From Evernia prunastri (Eukaryota > Ascomycota > Lecanoromycetes > Lecanorales > Parmeliaceae): a stretch of 64,000 nt of DNA. Below the pieces are notes generated by a model. The model was not told where the DNA came from. It made no database searches and worked only from the letters and a program-made list of their open reading frames with translations. The stretch spans positions 1 to 64,000 of the forward strand of contig NKYR01000053.1 of the NCBI GenBank assembly GCA_003184365.1. The letters are read 5' to 3'. The number at the start of each line of letters is the position of its first letter. Within the stretch, counting starts at the first letter, position 1. The translations under genes and the position numbers were made by a program. This document shows positions 19,001-29,256 of this stretch, one piece after another.

Positions 19001-21706
19001 ACCAACCCTGATTGTCGATCTTTTCGAATGATCGTCTACGTGTCCCTTGCTAGAAACAGTGGTGTCATCATCACCTCTGAGAGCGTTTTCTTCCAGTTCA
19101 TCCTCCGCCACGATGGTCTTTCGAATGCTCGACATCTGGTTCAGATCGGCTCTGGAGTTGAGAAGGAGGTCCTTGAGATCTGGCACATCGTCGAGGCCGC
19201 CGTCCATTTTCACCAAAATGGATTCTAATTCACACATTTTGGCAATGGGCTCAGTGATCAAAGTTAATAGATTGAAGGCCATTTCTCTCTGTGAGAAAGT
19301 AAGAGCTTTCTGTGACTCGATTGTCTGAGCCAGAATATCATTATCCCCCATCAGTTCTGTGCCTCTAGTCCACCCAATAACAGCACCGCAGATATGTAGA
19401 CAATCAGACCAGGTCTCCGAATGAAATCTGCTCAATAGACTCTCCAATCCAAGTTTCGACTCCGCATATAAACCATCTCCCCCAAATATACCATGATTAG
19501 GAGACAGAGGAAGCAATACTTGAGTTGGACGCGTGTTGATGTTACGGGCATTCTTATTTCGGACAATGTCTCCAAGAATGCGAAGGACATTTGTGAGCAT
19601 GAGGCGATGAGCAAGTTCCGACCGGCTCCCAATCCGGTCAATCTCCGCGCGCTCAGATATCGCTGCAAATGGAATTACTACATCAAGGTTTCTTCCCATC
19701 CCCGACTCGCTATAGATATTATCAATTAAAGCTGTGCAGTCATGTCTGCTCCCTTGATTGAATGGAACGACCGTAAGTTCGGAGCCGCGGCCTCCGTACT
19801 CATCGTAGACATTTTGGTAGAAGTTCTTCGTCTCTGTTGGTGTGCGACTGGTAGTAACAATCACCCGTGCCCCACCCATTAAAAGACCCCGCAACACTTC
19901 TGCTCCTATAGACTTTGGCCCAGCACCTGTCAGGAGGACTTCCTTTCCAGCAAATGTCATTCCAGACGACTCTCCCTGGTCAAACACTCCTAGTAATGTT
20001 TCTGTCTTGACTGCATCAAATTGCCACTGATTTCCAAGTCTGCTTTGGATTTCTACATAGGGCTGGTGTCGACCATGATTGCCGACGGAATCTTTTCGTC
20101 GAAGCAAGCGAGCATAAGAGGTGGGATTGTCTGATTTTCGAGGGACTTCCCGGTACTGAATAACGCCTGCCAGATCCACAATAGTTTCAGGTGCCATTGT
20201 CCTCTGAAAGAATTTGAAGGCTGGATCGACATCTTTGGCAACATCCAGAGCTGCTGAGAGTGTTTTGGCAATGGTGCAAAATCCCTGTTCCAGTGTCTCT
20301 GATGCCATATTTGTCAAATGATTCACCAGTATGGGGACAAAGTGGTCGCTCTTATTCGCAATATGCATAATCTTTTCGTCCATGGCCGAGGCATCCATCG
20401 ACATCGTACCGCTTTGTAACTCATGAAATAGGCTTATGACGTCTTGTCTACCATTGTTCCACCAGGAGCTGAAACGTCGCATTTTGCGAGTATCAAAGGC
20501 GGGTTGGATGCCGGCTTCAAATTGATCGTCGAGTTCGGAGGACCAGATCTCAAGCCTTGATCTTTGCTCCTGTTCTAGCGACCCAAGTTCCTTTGTTCTT
20601 GAGTTGCTTGAAAGATCGATACCCAAGTGCTCAGCCAAAATCTTACAGTGCTTAGAAATATGTTCATTTTGTTCGTCGCGCAAAGCTTGGATCTGTTTCA
20701 AGTCTACCACAGCGGCTGCAGAACTCTGTTGAGTACTGGATACTGCAACTTTGCTGAGATTGGCACCGACGACGGAGGCATATCGAGTAGCCATGGAATC
20801 GAGGAATTCTTCAGCGGAATCCACACATGAGATTCGGGACGCCGGCTCAGCTGTAACCGCAAACAACAGTATCGATGTCTGTCTACCAGTTCCCACACCC
20901 CATGTTTGTTCAAGATAGTTTCTAATATCTTTTTGGGCATACCCAGCAGGCATCTTTGCAGACAGGAACCTCGATACGAGACGCGAGGATTCCTTTCCAA
21001 GTTTCCCTGAAAAGCTTTGCTGAATCCCCTTGCCAAGCTCTGAGATTGACAGATCCTCTGGCGATGATGGCAAGGTTGAGAATTCAGTCTCTAGTATGCC
21101 TACCAACTCATTCTGAAGCGTGGACTTTCCGCCGGCAAGATCCTTGATAGACTTTCCCGTGGGAATCTCCTCAAATTGTTGATTGAATTTTCGAGCAATG
21201 AGGCTACGCACGACTTCTTGGGCCGAGACAGGAACATCCTGGATCTTAGACGCCGCTGGAAGTAATACTGACTTTTGAAAAGGTGTTTGGAGCTGCTCTG
21301 TTCCCGCTGGAGCTATTGGCACAGGTGACGTTGGAGGCTTCGTGCGCGGAGTAGACACATCGAGACTGGGTTCATCCCCCACCAGTTCGTACTCGTAACG
21401 AACCTCTTGACTTTCTGACTTGGTCGAGAGAAACTTCCTTCGGATAGACTTTGCAAGATCCCGATCGGCGTACTTAGAATCTGCAGTCTGTTTGGCCATC
21501 CTTGCCAGTACCTTGGCAGGACCAATCTCGACAAATCGTGAAACTGCATCTCCCCTAGAAAACAAATGGTCTTGCGTTTCTATCCAGCGAACGGGAAAAG
21601 CAAATTGACAGGCCAACAATTCTATGAGAAGTCTGTGAGCAATCTGCTTCTGCTTCTTCGAGCGCCTATCCGCCTCCGTCATGCGCGGCTTCATGATTTG
21701 CGTCAT
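16069..21706 (-). CDS. Fatty acid synthase alpha subunit (ACP-KR-KS-PPT)
   Basis: Predicted 1855-aa FAS alpha from two exons (21706-16268 and 16197-16069) across a 70-bp intron. Without that splice the frame runs on to an artefactual tail; with it the C-terminus becomes a normal phosphopantetheinyl transferase end (ITDIQLSLSYGDDAATAVA). Domain order: the MPT C-terminal strand (residues 1-60), acyl carrier (GGKSTLQN, carrier Ser195), ketoacyl reductase (LLTGAGPKSIG near 587), ketosynthase (GACATGIES, Cys1215, plus HATSTKAND and a GHPKAPA histidine loop), then PPT (GIDVEPF near 1730 and WSAKEAVFK near 1777). All catalytic signatures are present and the length is that of a full alpha subunit. 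It pairs with the beta subunit at 6244-12069. It is divergent from the citrate synthase gene, which suggests co-regulation of acyl-CoA supply and its condensation. Confidence 0.95.
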
Positions 21707-22573
21707 CGTGGAGCAGTAAGATGTGAAGTTTAGGTTGATCAGACTAGATCACAAACGAAGGGAATACGTCAATGATCAGATACCCAGAAAGCGTGGCTTC
21801 GTGGCATGTGCTGAAAATTTGAGACAGCTTGTTAGACAAAGTGCACACTTCAATACGCTTTACGTGGTTCATCGTCCTATGTCAAGTAAGATGATAATGA
21901 TAGGACAACATCAGCGAGGTAGCTGCTCGGGCTTCGATACCACCTCACTCCAACAATGGGAGTGGCGAGCGGTAAAAATATCCCGCGGGAGGCCCGGAAT
22001 TGTGTAGGAATGAACAGCTTGGGCGTTGGGGGGCTAAGGTCGGACCCAAAGACATGCTCGCGACAAGGTACGAATACCTTCTTTGCACGGACACCGAAAC
22101 CGAATTACCCTTGTACTCGAACTCCAAATGGCGCCTAAATATTAGCTCTTCGGGGGGCTATTTGTCGGCCCTGTCCCGGTGCTTTAGGTGTGCCTCGGGT
22201 CCCATAGGGCTATGAAAGCTTCTCGCTACGTCGGACCATCGACCCCGAATTCTTTCGGTGACCTTAAGCCATATTATAGACTACTGCCGTAAATTTCAAT
22301 TCCGGATTGTGTCGCGATCATCTGTCACAGGAAATCTAAATCCTGGCCTTTGCAGACGGACTTTCATAAGCAGCGTGATGTTCTTCTGGCTTCTTCAGGA
22401 AAGATCCCGTAATGCTTTATTCTATTGCAGACAACTCTCGCATGTGGGGGAAATAGTATATTCATACACCAGATACGAGAAGAGCCCCGATCAACTCCTG
22501 ACCGCTTAAAGTTTATTCCATCAGAGCGACATTGGCATATTTCTACAAATTTTCCGGTCACCGGACGGACAAT
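21707..22573. promoter_or_regulatory. Bidirectional promoter region, FAS alpha / citrate synthase
   Basis: 867 bp lie between divergent starts. It contains GCCTCGGG at 22192-22199, shared with the FAS beta/P450 promoter, and several CGG/CCG-rich words of the type read by Zn2Cys6 regulators. The first ATG of the citrate synthase frame is at 22574. No gene is supported here. Confidence 0.5.
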
Positions 22574-24089
22574 ATGGTTATGAGGTCTGAGCCTAGCGTC
22601 GCTCCCCAGCTCCCCGCAGTCGCCAACAGCATCGACAAACGCGCAAGAACAAACAACACCCTAAAGATCACCGATAACAGGACTGGCAATGAATATACAC
22701 TTTCCATAAATCGAAATTCGATTAACGCGATGGACTTCAAGCAAATGAAAGCTCCTAGAGACGTCGATAGCCCTTGCGATCAGACAGAGTACGGCATCCG
22801 ACTGTACGACCCTGGATTTGGAAACACGGCAGTGAGTGAAAGCAGCATCACATATAAGTCAGTCAGCTCGGCCCAGCTTGGTTTCTATTCACAGATTTCC
22901 TGACGTATATACAGCGACGGCCTCAAAGGAATTCTCTATTATCGGGGCTATAACATTGGTGACCTGGTCACCAAGAAGGAATTCACCGATACACAATTCC
23001 TGTTGATCCAAGGTCACTTGCCATCTAAACAAGAAAGGCTTGAATGGCAAAAAGATCTAGCCGGTGTCTCTCAGCCTCATAAGAGTGTCTTCGATGTCAT
23101 TCACTCCTTTCCGTAAGTAAGATGATGAGACTCTTATAGCCATCTTCTAACATCAAACAAGATCCGACTCGCCTCCTATGGCTATGATAATAGCCGGTCT
23201 GTCAGCGTTCCAAGCCGCTCAAAAAGAGCTCACTCCTGCCTACATGGCACGCGATCTCTACCTCAAAAACCCCAGTCTTGTAGACTCACAGTGCATTACC
23301 TTACTCGCAAAGACGGCCATGATCTCCGCAGCCGCCTACTGCCACCACACTGGAAACACATACAACGAGCCCGATCCGAACATGAGCTACGTAGAAAACA
23401 TGCTCTGGATGATGAACCACGTCGACCCCGCCACCGGCCGGCCGAACCCCAAATACGTGCGCTGCGTCGAGAAGCTCTGGATCCTGATCGCAGACCACGA
23501 AATGACGTGCTCGACCGCAGCTTTACTGCAGACCAGTTCCGCCTTACCAGACGCGCCCTCGGGGCTCATTTCCGCCATATCCGCCTTCTACGGCATCTTG
23601 CACGGAGGAGCCCTCGAAGTCGCCTACAAAAACATCGCCGAGGTGGGCCGCGCGGCCAACGCGCAGGCGAAGATCGATCGCGTGAAACGCAAGGAGGAGC
23701 GTCTCTTCGGCTACGGGCACCGCATCTACCGTGTGACGGACCCCCGTGCCGTCTTCATCAAGGAGATGCTGGACGAGCTCAAGGAGGAGGTGGACCGCGA
23801 CCCTTTGCTCAAGGTCGCTTTTGCCATTGATGACATTGCGCAAAAGGACGAGTACTTCACTTCGCGGGGCTTGAAGCCGAATGCGGATCTGTTTGCGACG
23901 TTCGTGTACAAAGCCATGGGCTTCCCGGCGGACTTCATATTGCCGATGACTGTCATGTCGAGGACGCAGGGGTTGATGGCGCATTGGAAGGAGGCGATGT
24001 CGGGTTCCGCGAGGATTTGGAGACCTCAACAAATCTACACGGGGGACTTCGGCAAGGATCTGCCCGGGGAACTTTGGCAAGAAGCTTGA
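22574..24089 (+). CDS. Alkylcitrate synthase (citrate synthase family)
   Basis: Predicted 469-aa citrate-synthase-fold enzyme from exons 22574-22857, 22915-23112 and 23162-24089. The catalytic triad is recognisable: His273 in ADHEMTCST, His308 in GILHGGALE and Asp354 in TDPRA, with a GYGHRIYR loop before the aspartate. The N-terminal half has YDPGFGNTAVSES and LYYRGYNIGDL, standard for the family. No mitochondrial presequence or C-terminal peroxisomal signal is visible, so it is predicted cytosolic, unlike the TCA enzyme. Between FAS genes and two PrpD-fold genes, its likely reaction is condensation of a medium-chain acyl-CoA with oxaloacetate to give an alkylcitrate. The acyl specificity is inference. 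The second intron ends in AAG. The start is the first ATG in frame. Confidence 0.92.
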
Positions 24090-24512
24090 TGAGTGGAACG
24101 TGATTTGGTGCTTAGGTATGTAGAGTTCATGGAATCGCACTGGAAGCCCACTTTGGAGGATACATGGAGGATAGCGATAGTGAATTGTATCCTAGACATT
24201 CGTCTCAGTCTATGATGTCTCAAAGTGATGTCGTTAATCCGATTGGCTTTCCGCATTCATACTGTTCTGACAGCAGGCCTTGACTAGGCCGCGGGAAAGC
24301 CAGCGACCGGAACCCTCCTCGTGTCCAGACTAGAGAGTGATTGGATGCTTCTCGCGTAACTATCTCCCGTGTGCTTTTTTCTTTTTGTGGGCGATGTCGT
24401 TGCTCCACGCTTAGCAGACTCCATGATCACAACAAGCATCATAAACTTCATGTTGCATTCAACACCGTCACACCAATGAATTCATATCAGAAAATCGCAA
24501 CACCCATACACC
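24090..24512. other. Convergent intergenic spacer
   Basis: This lies between the 3' ends of the citrate synthase and the metallo-hydrolase genes. No feature was recognised. Confidence 0.55.
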
Positions 24513-25646
24513 CTACAACGTATTCGGAAACAACCTATCCTGATTCTCCCTCCACCACACAACATCATGCGCAACCACAGTCTCGACCTGATACCCCGAT
24601 CCCTCAGCCCCCTTGACAAGCTCACCCACCCTCTCCAAACTCCGCTGCGCAGCCTCCTTATCGACATGGATGCAGCAGGTCCGCCCACTACCGCTCTCAT
24701 CCGGATACGTCGTGATCCATTTCTCACCCGTGAGCATCCCGCGGTCGTGGAAGGTGTCTCCGCCGAGATACACCCATTTAGTCGGGGACACCCTGCAGAG
24801 GAGGTTGATGTGGCCGGGAAGATGGCCTGGCGCGCTGACGACGTAGATGGAGCCGTCGCCGACGAGATCGAGCGTGTGAGGGAACGGACCGAGTGGCTTC
24901 CAGTCTAATGATTCTGTCTGAGGTTCCGAGCCACTCTTGGGTCCTCCCTTGACGAGAGTTACACCATCCGCGCCGTCAGCAAAGCCAGAGATGTGGCCGT
25001 TTGCGTGGATCGTCTGGTTTGGTTCCACGTGCCCATTGGCGTAGTTGGCACCGTTGGAGGCTGCGATAGAAGCACAGTATCCATCGTGAGGATCACATGT
25101 GCTTTCTCCCTTGGGTAGAGGCTTGAATTCCACGATATTTTTGTCTTTATACAGGTTCGGGTCGAAGACGCTGTGGTTCCCAGTCCCTGGCAACCCATCG
25201 CTAAGGACTTTTTTGGCGCCAGGGCCAAGTAAGAAGGTAGGATTGGGAAAGTCTTCTGGATCGCCGTGATGATCCCAGTGCACATGGCTGATGGCGATAG
25301 CATCGATGTCCCCGGCTTTTAAGCCGGCGCTCACGAGATTGTCTAGAGCGCTCGGGCGATGGTGGATGGGCGAACGGCTCTTAATGTGCTTTTGAAGGAC
25401 TGGTACATAGCGAGTAGGCTCTGCACGTACTCCAAGATCAAAAAGCATGCGAAAAGGTTTGCCTTCCCCGCAACCAAAGAGCGATGCTTCGGGATGTTGA
25501 ATCAGAAACGACAGCGAAGGTACTAGGACTTTAGTCGTGGGGTCTGAGGGCCCATAGAAGATGTATTCCGGGAGGGTGATGTGGCCCGCTGCGAATGCAG
25601 ATATGGAAACATAGTTCTGGTTTTCTTGTGGCGCAGGTAGCGCCAT
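24513..25646 (-). CDS. Metallo-beta-lactamase-fold hydrolase (lactonase-like)
   Basis: Single-exon 377-aa protein starting at the first in-frame ATG (25646); the upstream extension has no ATG. It carries the zinc-binding signature HVHWDHHGD in the first third, then APGHLPGH and a GGDTFHDR segment, and ends with a VVAHD-type motif. That is the expected H-x-H-x-D-H ... H ... D ... H ligand order of metallo-beta-lactamase-fold enzymes. Relatives include AHL lactonase-like proteins and acyl-ACP/CoA thioesterases of fungal polyketide clusters. In an alkylcitrate cluster it could open or form a lactone, or hydrolyse an alkylcitryl-CoA or acyl-CoA thioester. No signal peptide is evident. An insertion of about 45 residues rich in Asn, Gly and His in the middle is unusual. 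Confidence 0.88.
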   Translation of the reverse strand: MALPAPQENQNYVSISAFAAGHITLPEYIFYGPSDPTTKVLVPSLSFLIQHPEASLFGCGEGKPFRMLFDLGVRAEPTRYVPVLQKHIKSRSPIHHRPSALDNLVSAGLKAGDIDAIAISHVHWDHHGDPEDFPNPTFLLGPGAKKVLSDGLPGTGNHSVFDPNLYKDKNIVEFKPLPKGESTCDPHDGYCASIAASNGANYANGHVEPNQTIHANGHISGFADGADGVTLVKGGPKSGSEPQTESLDWKPLGPFPHTLDLVGDGSIYVVSAPGHLPGHINLLCRVSPTKWVYLGGDTFHDRGMLTGEKWITTYPDESGSGRTCCIHVDKEAAQRSLERVGELVKGAEGSGYQVETVVAHDVVWWRENQDRLFPNTL

Positions 25647-26293
25647 CGTGAAGAGTCTTCTACTTGGAAAAACTTGTTGACCCAAAAGATCCAGTTGAAG
25701 GCAACATTCGACTCTGATGAGCAAAATAATAGCAAATATTGCGAAAGCTCAATTCCCCTAGATGCAGCGAGGCGGGCGTGTCCCGGTTATTCACTGATAC
25801 GTATCAAATCTTTGATGATGGCGAGGAGGTATTAGCGCAACGCTAGCATACACCCTAGCTCAAGATTAATGGCGTAGAATGGGAGATGAACACTCCAAAT
25901 TCGTTGCCAGTAATACTAGATCGGAGTATCTACTCCGTGAGCTTTTGATAAGGCGCGTTGTCGAAACAGGTCTGCGGTCGCTTGCTCGGCATCCAGGTCC
26001 GAGTATCGGGATCAATGTGCGAGGTCTCCGCTCCACCACTCGACGAATCTCTTGTGTCCAGAGGCACCATTCTCGTTCCGGACTCATGAATACCGAAGAA
26101 CAAACTCTCTGCAATACGTCGTCACGATGGGTTGTGGGCAATGCCCGCTCAGGATTCTCTTTTCTCTGACAAAAGTGAGCCTCTATATCCACATTGACAA
26201 GCCAGCTTTCACAGAGCTATGTGACTCACTTGAGCCATCTACAATCTGCATTGTGACTTCTGAGATCCCTGATTGCGCCACCTTCCTACTGCA
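25647..26293. promoter_or_regulatory. Divergent promoter region, metallo-hydrolase / dehydratase
   Basis: About 650 bp lie between divergent starts. It has some CGG-containing words (for example near 25980-26010) but no recognised operator. Open frames in it lack domains. Confidence 0.4.
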
Positions 26294-27805
26294 ATGGTCC
26301 CAGCAGCTGATGACAACTCCTACAGGGAGTTCGACCAAGTCATCTCGAACATCGCCAACTATGTATATGACTTCGAGATCAAAAGCGAAAAAGCATGGAT
26401 CAACGCCAGGGCGACGCTTCTCGATGCACTAGGATGCACTTACGAATCTTTGGCCATCAGCGAGGATTGCCGCAAGTTAGTGGGACCAGTATACCCTGGC
26501 ACGGCAATTGTTTCCAATGGTTTCAGATTGCCCGGCACACGTTATCAACTTGACATAATGAAAGGTGCCTTTGACATGGGAGTCCTCGTCCGATATCTCG
26601 ATCACAATGATGCGTTTTTCGGCGCAGAATGGGGTCATCCTTCAGGTAATACCTGTATCTAGGCTCGAGTTGGTTCGGAGGTTGACATCATCGAAGATAA
26701 CCTAGGCGCTATCCTTGCTGCTTCTGATATCATCAATCGGTCCGGAGAAAAGAGGATTACGATGGAGACCGTTCTTCAAGCGCTGATGAAAGCGTATGAG
26801 ATCCAAGGCGTCTTCCAGATCCGAAATTCCTACAACAAGGTCGGCCTCGACCATGTTATCAACGTCAAAGTAGCCTCCACTGCTGTAGTATCTTGGATTT
26901 TTGGTTTGAGCAAGGAGCAAGCTAAGGCTGCAATCTCTCACGCTTGGATTGATGGTCATCCGCTGCGAACATACCGCCACGCACCCAATGCAGGCCCCAG
27001 AAAGGGCTGGGCTGGTGGCGATGCCTGTATGCGCGCAGTGCATATCGTACTACAGGTCAGACACGGTCAACCAGGTCTCAGGACCGCACTGACCGCACCA
27101 CGCTGGGGCTTCTACGATGTACTGTACAAGGGCGCATCCTTCGAGTTCCCGAAGCCTTTTTCCAGCTGGTGCATCGAAAACATCCTGTTCAAGGTCAATT
27201 GTGCAGAGGGTCACGCCCTGACCGCAGTTGAGGCAGCTCTGCAAGTTTCAAAGGAACTGGCCAAGAGGGGCAAGACAGTCGACGACATTAACGGAATAGC
27301 GATACGAACGCAAGAAGCAGCCATGGATATCATCAACAAGCAGGGTCCACTACACAACGCGGCTGACCGCGATCACTGCATGCAGTACATGGTAGCTGTG
27401 GTAATCACCAAGGGCGCCATGGTTGATACTGCGGACTACCAGGACGATTCGCCATATGCGCAATCGAAGCAGGTATCCGATCTAAGAGCCAAGATCAAGC
27501 TCTATGAAGACCCAGAAATCACAAGGGACTACCATGACCTAGACGTTCGTAGCGCCACCAATGCCATCAAGGTCACTCTAAATGATGTAACGACATTGGA
27601 TGAGGTTGTGGTCGAGTTCCCACTGGGCAGCCCAAAGCGGGTAGAAACTTTGCCACTTTGCCATGAGAAGGCGAAAGCCAATCTTGCTATCATTTTAAAT
27701 GAAGCTGGAGTTCAAGAGGTTCTTTCGTGCTGGGAAAGTAAGGACTTTTTGGAAAAAGACGTCAGTTCGGTTCTTGACCTCTTTGTGCCCGAACTCCAGA
27801 ATTAG
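26294..27805 (+). CDS. Alkylcitrate dehydratase (2-methylcitrate dehydratase-like, PrpD family)
   Basis: Predicted 486-aa MmgE/PrpD-fold enzyme from exons 26294-26645 and 26697-27805 (51-bp intron, AAG acceptor; the splice restores AEWGHPS-DNLGAIL). The block around residues 105-125 (YLDHNDAFFGAEWGHPS) is diagnostic of fungal 2-methylcitrate dehydratases, and SYREFDQVISNIANYVYD is their usual N-terminus. The mitochondrial presequence of the propionate-pathway enzyme is missing, consistent with a cytosolic paralogue. Expected reaction: loss of water from an alkylcitrate to give an alkyl-cis-aconitate, feeding the decarboxylase-like gene at the other end of the cluster. The C-terminus (VPELQN) has no peroxisomal signal. 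It is divergent from the metallo-hydrolase. Confidence 0.92.
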
Positions 27806-28452
27806 GAAAAGCTAGGATTGACAGATTTCGTTTATTGGACGTAACCTACGAGTATCGCGCACCACTCATAAAGTGCCCAGTCGTAAGCCCGAGTGCTAAG
27901 CATCGATTAGAAGAAGGCTTCCATATCCAAAGCCATGAAGCGAGCGATACTTACAACCCGCTCCTGACCCTGCTCCACTAGTCCATTTGATATTTGCTAT
28001 ACAATTCGGTCCATTCATTGAAATAAGCGTTCTCATTCTTGTGACATAAGTAGCACCTATGTGAATGAGTGATTGTTGTGATTCGTTGCTTACCGCATTT
28101 CTACAAGACTATGTTAGACTAAGCCTGCATGATTCAATCTCACAAAATACAATACACTGAGCAATCATTGTTTTTAGACGTGAGAGAGTATACCATGCCG
28201 TTCATATACATTACCTCCGCCATAAGTGGCTCCACAACGCGAAAGCAATACCGCTCACGGTATTATTCTAGTGGTGCCGGGACTGTCTGACAACCTTCTA
28301 CAATGGGAAAGAGAGAAGCTAGAAGCGGTTTTGAAAGAGCCCCCGTCCCTCGGACGGTCGAAATCGTTTGATAGCCTCATTGATGCAAAGCTTTCAATTA
28401 ATACCTTCACGCTGTCCTCCAGCTCAACACGTCATTAGAATTCTCTTCTCTC
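27806..28452. other. Convergent intergenic region at the edge of the core cluster
   Basis: This contains a 70-codon open frame near 28226-28438 without a recognisable domain. Nothing else was recognised. Confidence 0.45.
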
Positions 28453-29256
28453 TCATCTCCCAATATTTGCCATCAGCTCATCGTATGGAGTATACGAATG
28501 GTCTGTTGTGTCTGCGAATTTGCAATAACCCTTACCCTTCACGAAAGTATAATTCCAAGGACCTTGTTCTTTCCCCACAGCCAAGTCATAATAAGCGTCG
28601 CCATGCGCCTCACCGTCCAAAGCTCTCATGACGGGCTTTCCGGTCGGTAAACGCTCATCAGCGAAATACCAGTGCGAATGCCCCTTCATCGCATTCGCAG
28701 CGGTCTCGATAAGATAAGCTGAAGCCGCCTTGCCGCCCCCAAGGCCAGGGTGCTCTGGCACGATAGAAGTGGGGAAGCCATTGCCGGTATAAATGAACAC
28801 CTTTGGACCCGAGGACAGCTTCTCGAAGCCCGCGGCCGCAGAAAACGCAGCTGCATAGCAGCCTACCGTGTTGATGTTAAGGTCTTTTGCGACTTTTTCG
28901 GGTGGAGCAACGAAGACCCTTGGGGCGCCTGGGCTGAACGACTCAAATGAATATCCTGGGGTGGGTTAGCTGACCTACGGAAAAGCACGTCTGCTGTCCG
29001 TGCAGGAAATGTGCACACCATTGTAGACGACGCAATTTGGCGTCCCTAGCTTACCCTCAACTTCGCTATACACCCTCTGGATTGCCTGAGCATCGGCGAA
29101 GTCGGCTTGCAGAACCAAATCCGCTGAATTCTTGTACTCATCTTTCATACTACGGACAACCGCAGCCGTTTTCCAGCCATTTGCCGCGAATTTTTTGAGA
29201 ATGCCGGCACCAACGTTAGGGCCTGAGCCGTAAAGTAGGAGGACTTTGTTCGTCAT
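28453..29256 (-). CDS. Short-chain dehydrogenase-like protein, catalytic Tyr missing
   Basis: Predicted 246-aa Rossmann-fold protein from exons 29256-29019 and 28955-28453 (63-bp intron). The start has a nucleotide-binding loop, LLLYGSGPNVGAGI, followed by a VVRSMKDEY segment and an ADFAD motif typical of SDR folds; KVFIYTGNG marks the strand that normally carries the catalytic Ser. At the usual Y-x-x-x-K position the sequence reads GLGGGKAASAYL: Lys is kept but Tyr is replaced. It may therefore be a non-catalytic or altered SDR, as in a known group of fungal NAD(P)-binding proteins. It lies just outside the alkylcitrate genes and may or may not belong to them. Confidence 0.8.

Noticed and set aside
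25879..26169. Open frame upstream of the dehydratase
   Set aside because: It overlaps the divergent promoter region and shows no domain; the dehydratase already has its family-type N-terminus at 26294.
28226..28438. 70-codon open frame on the + strand downstream of the dehydratase
   Set aside because: No recognisable domain or signal, and no reliable ATG context; it could be a random open frame or a remnant.
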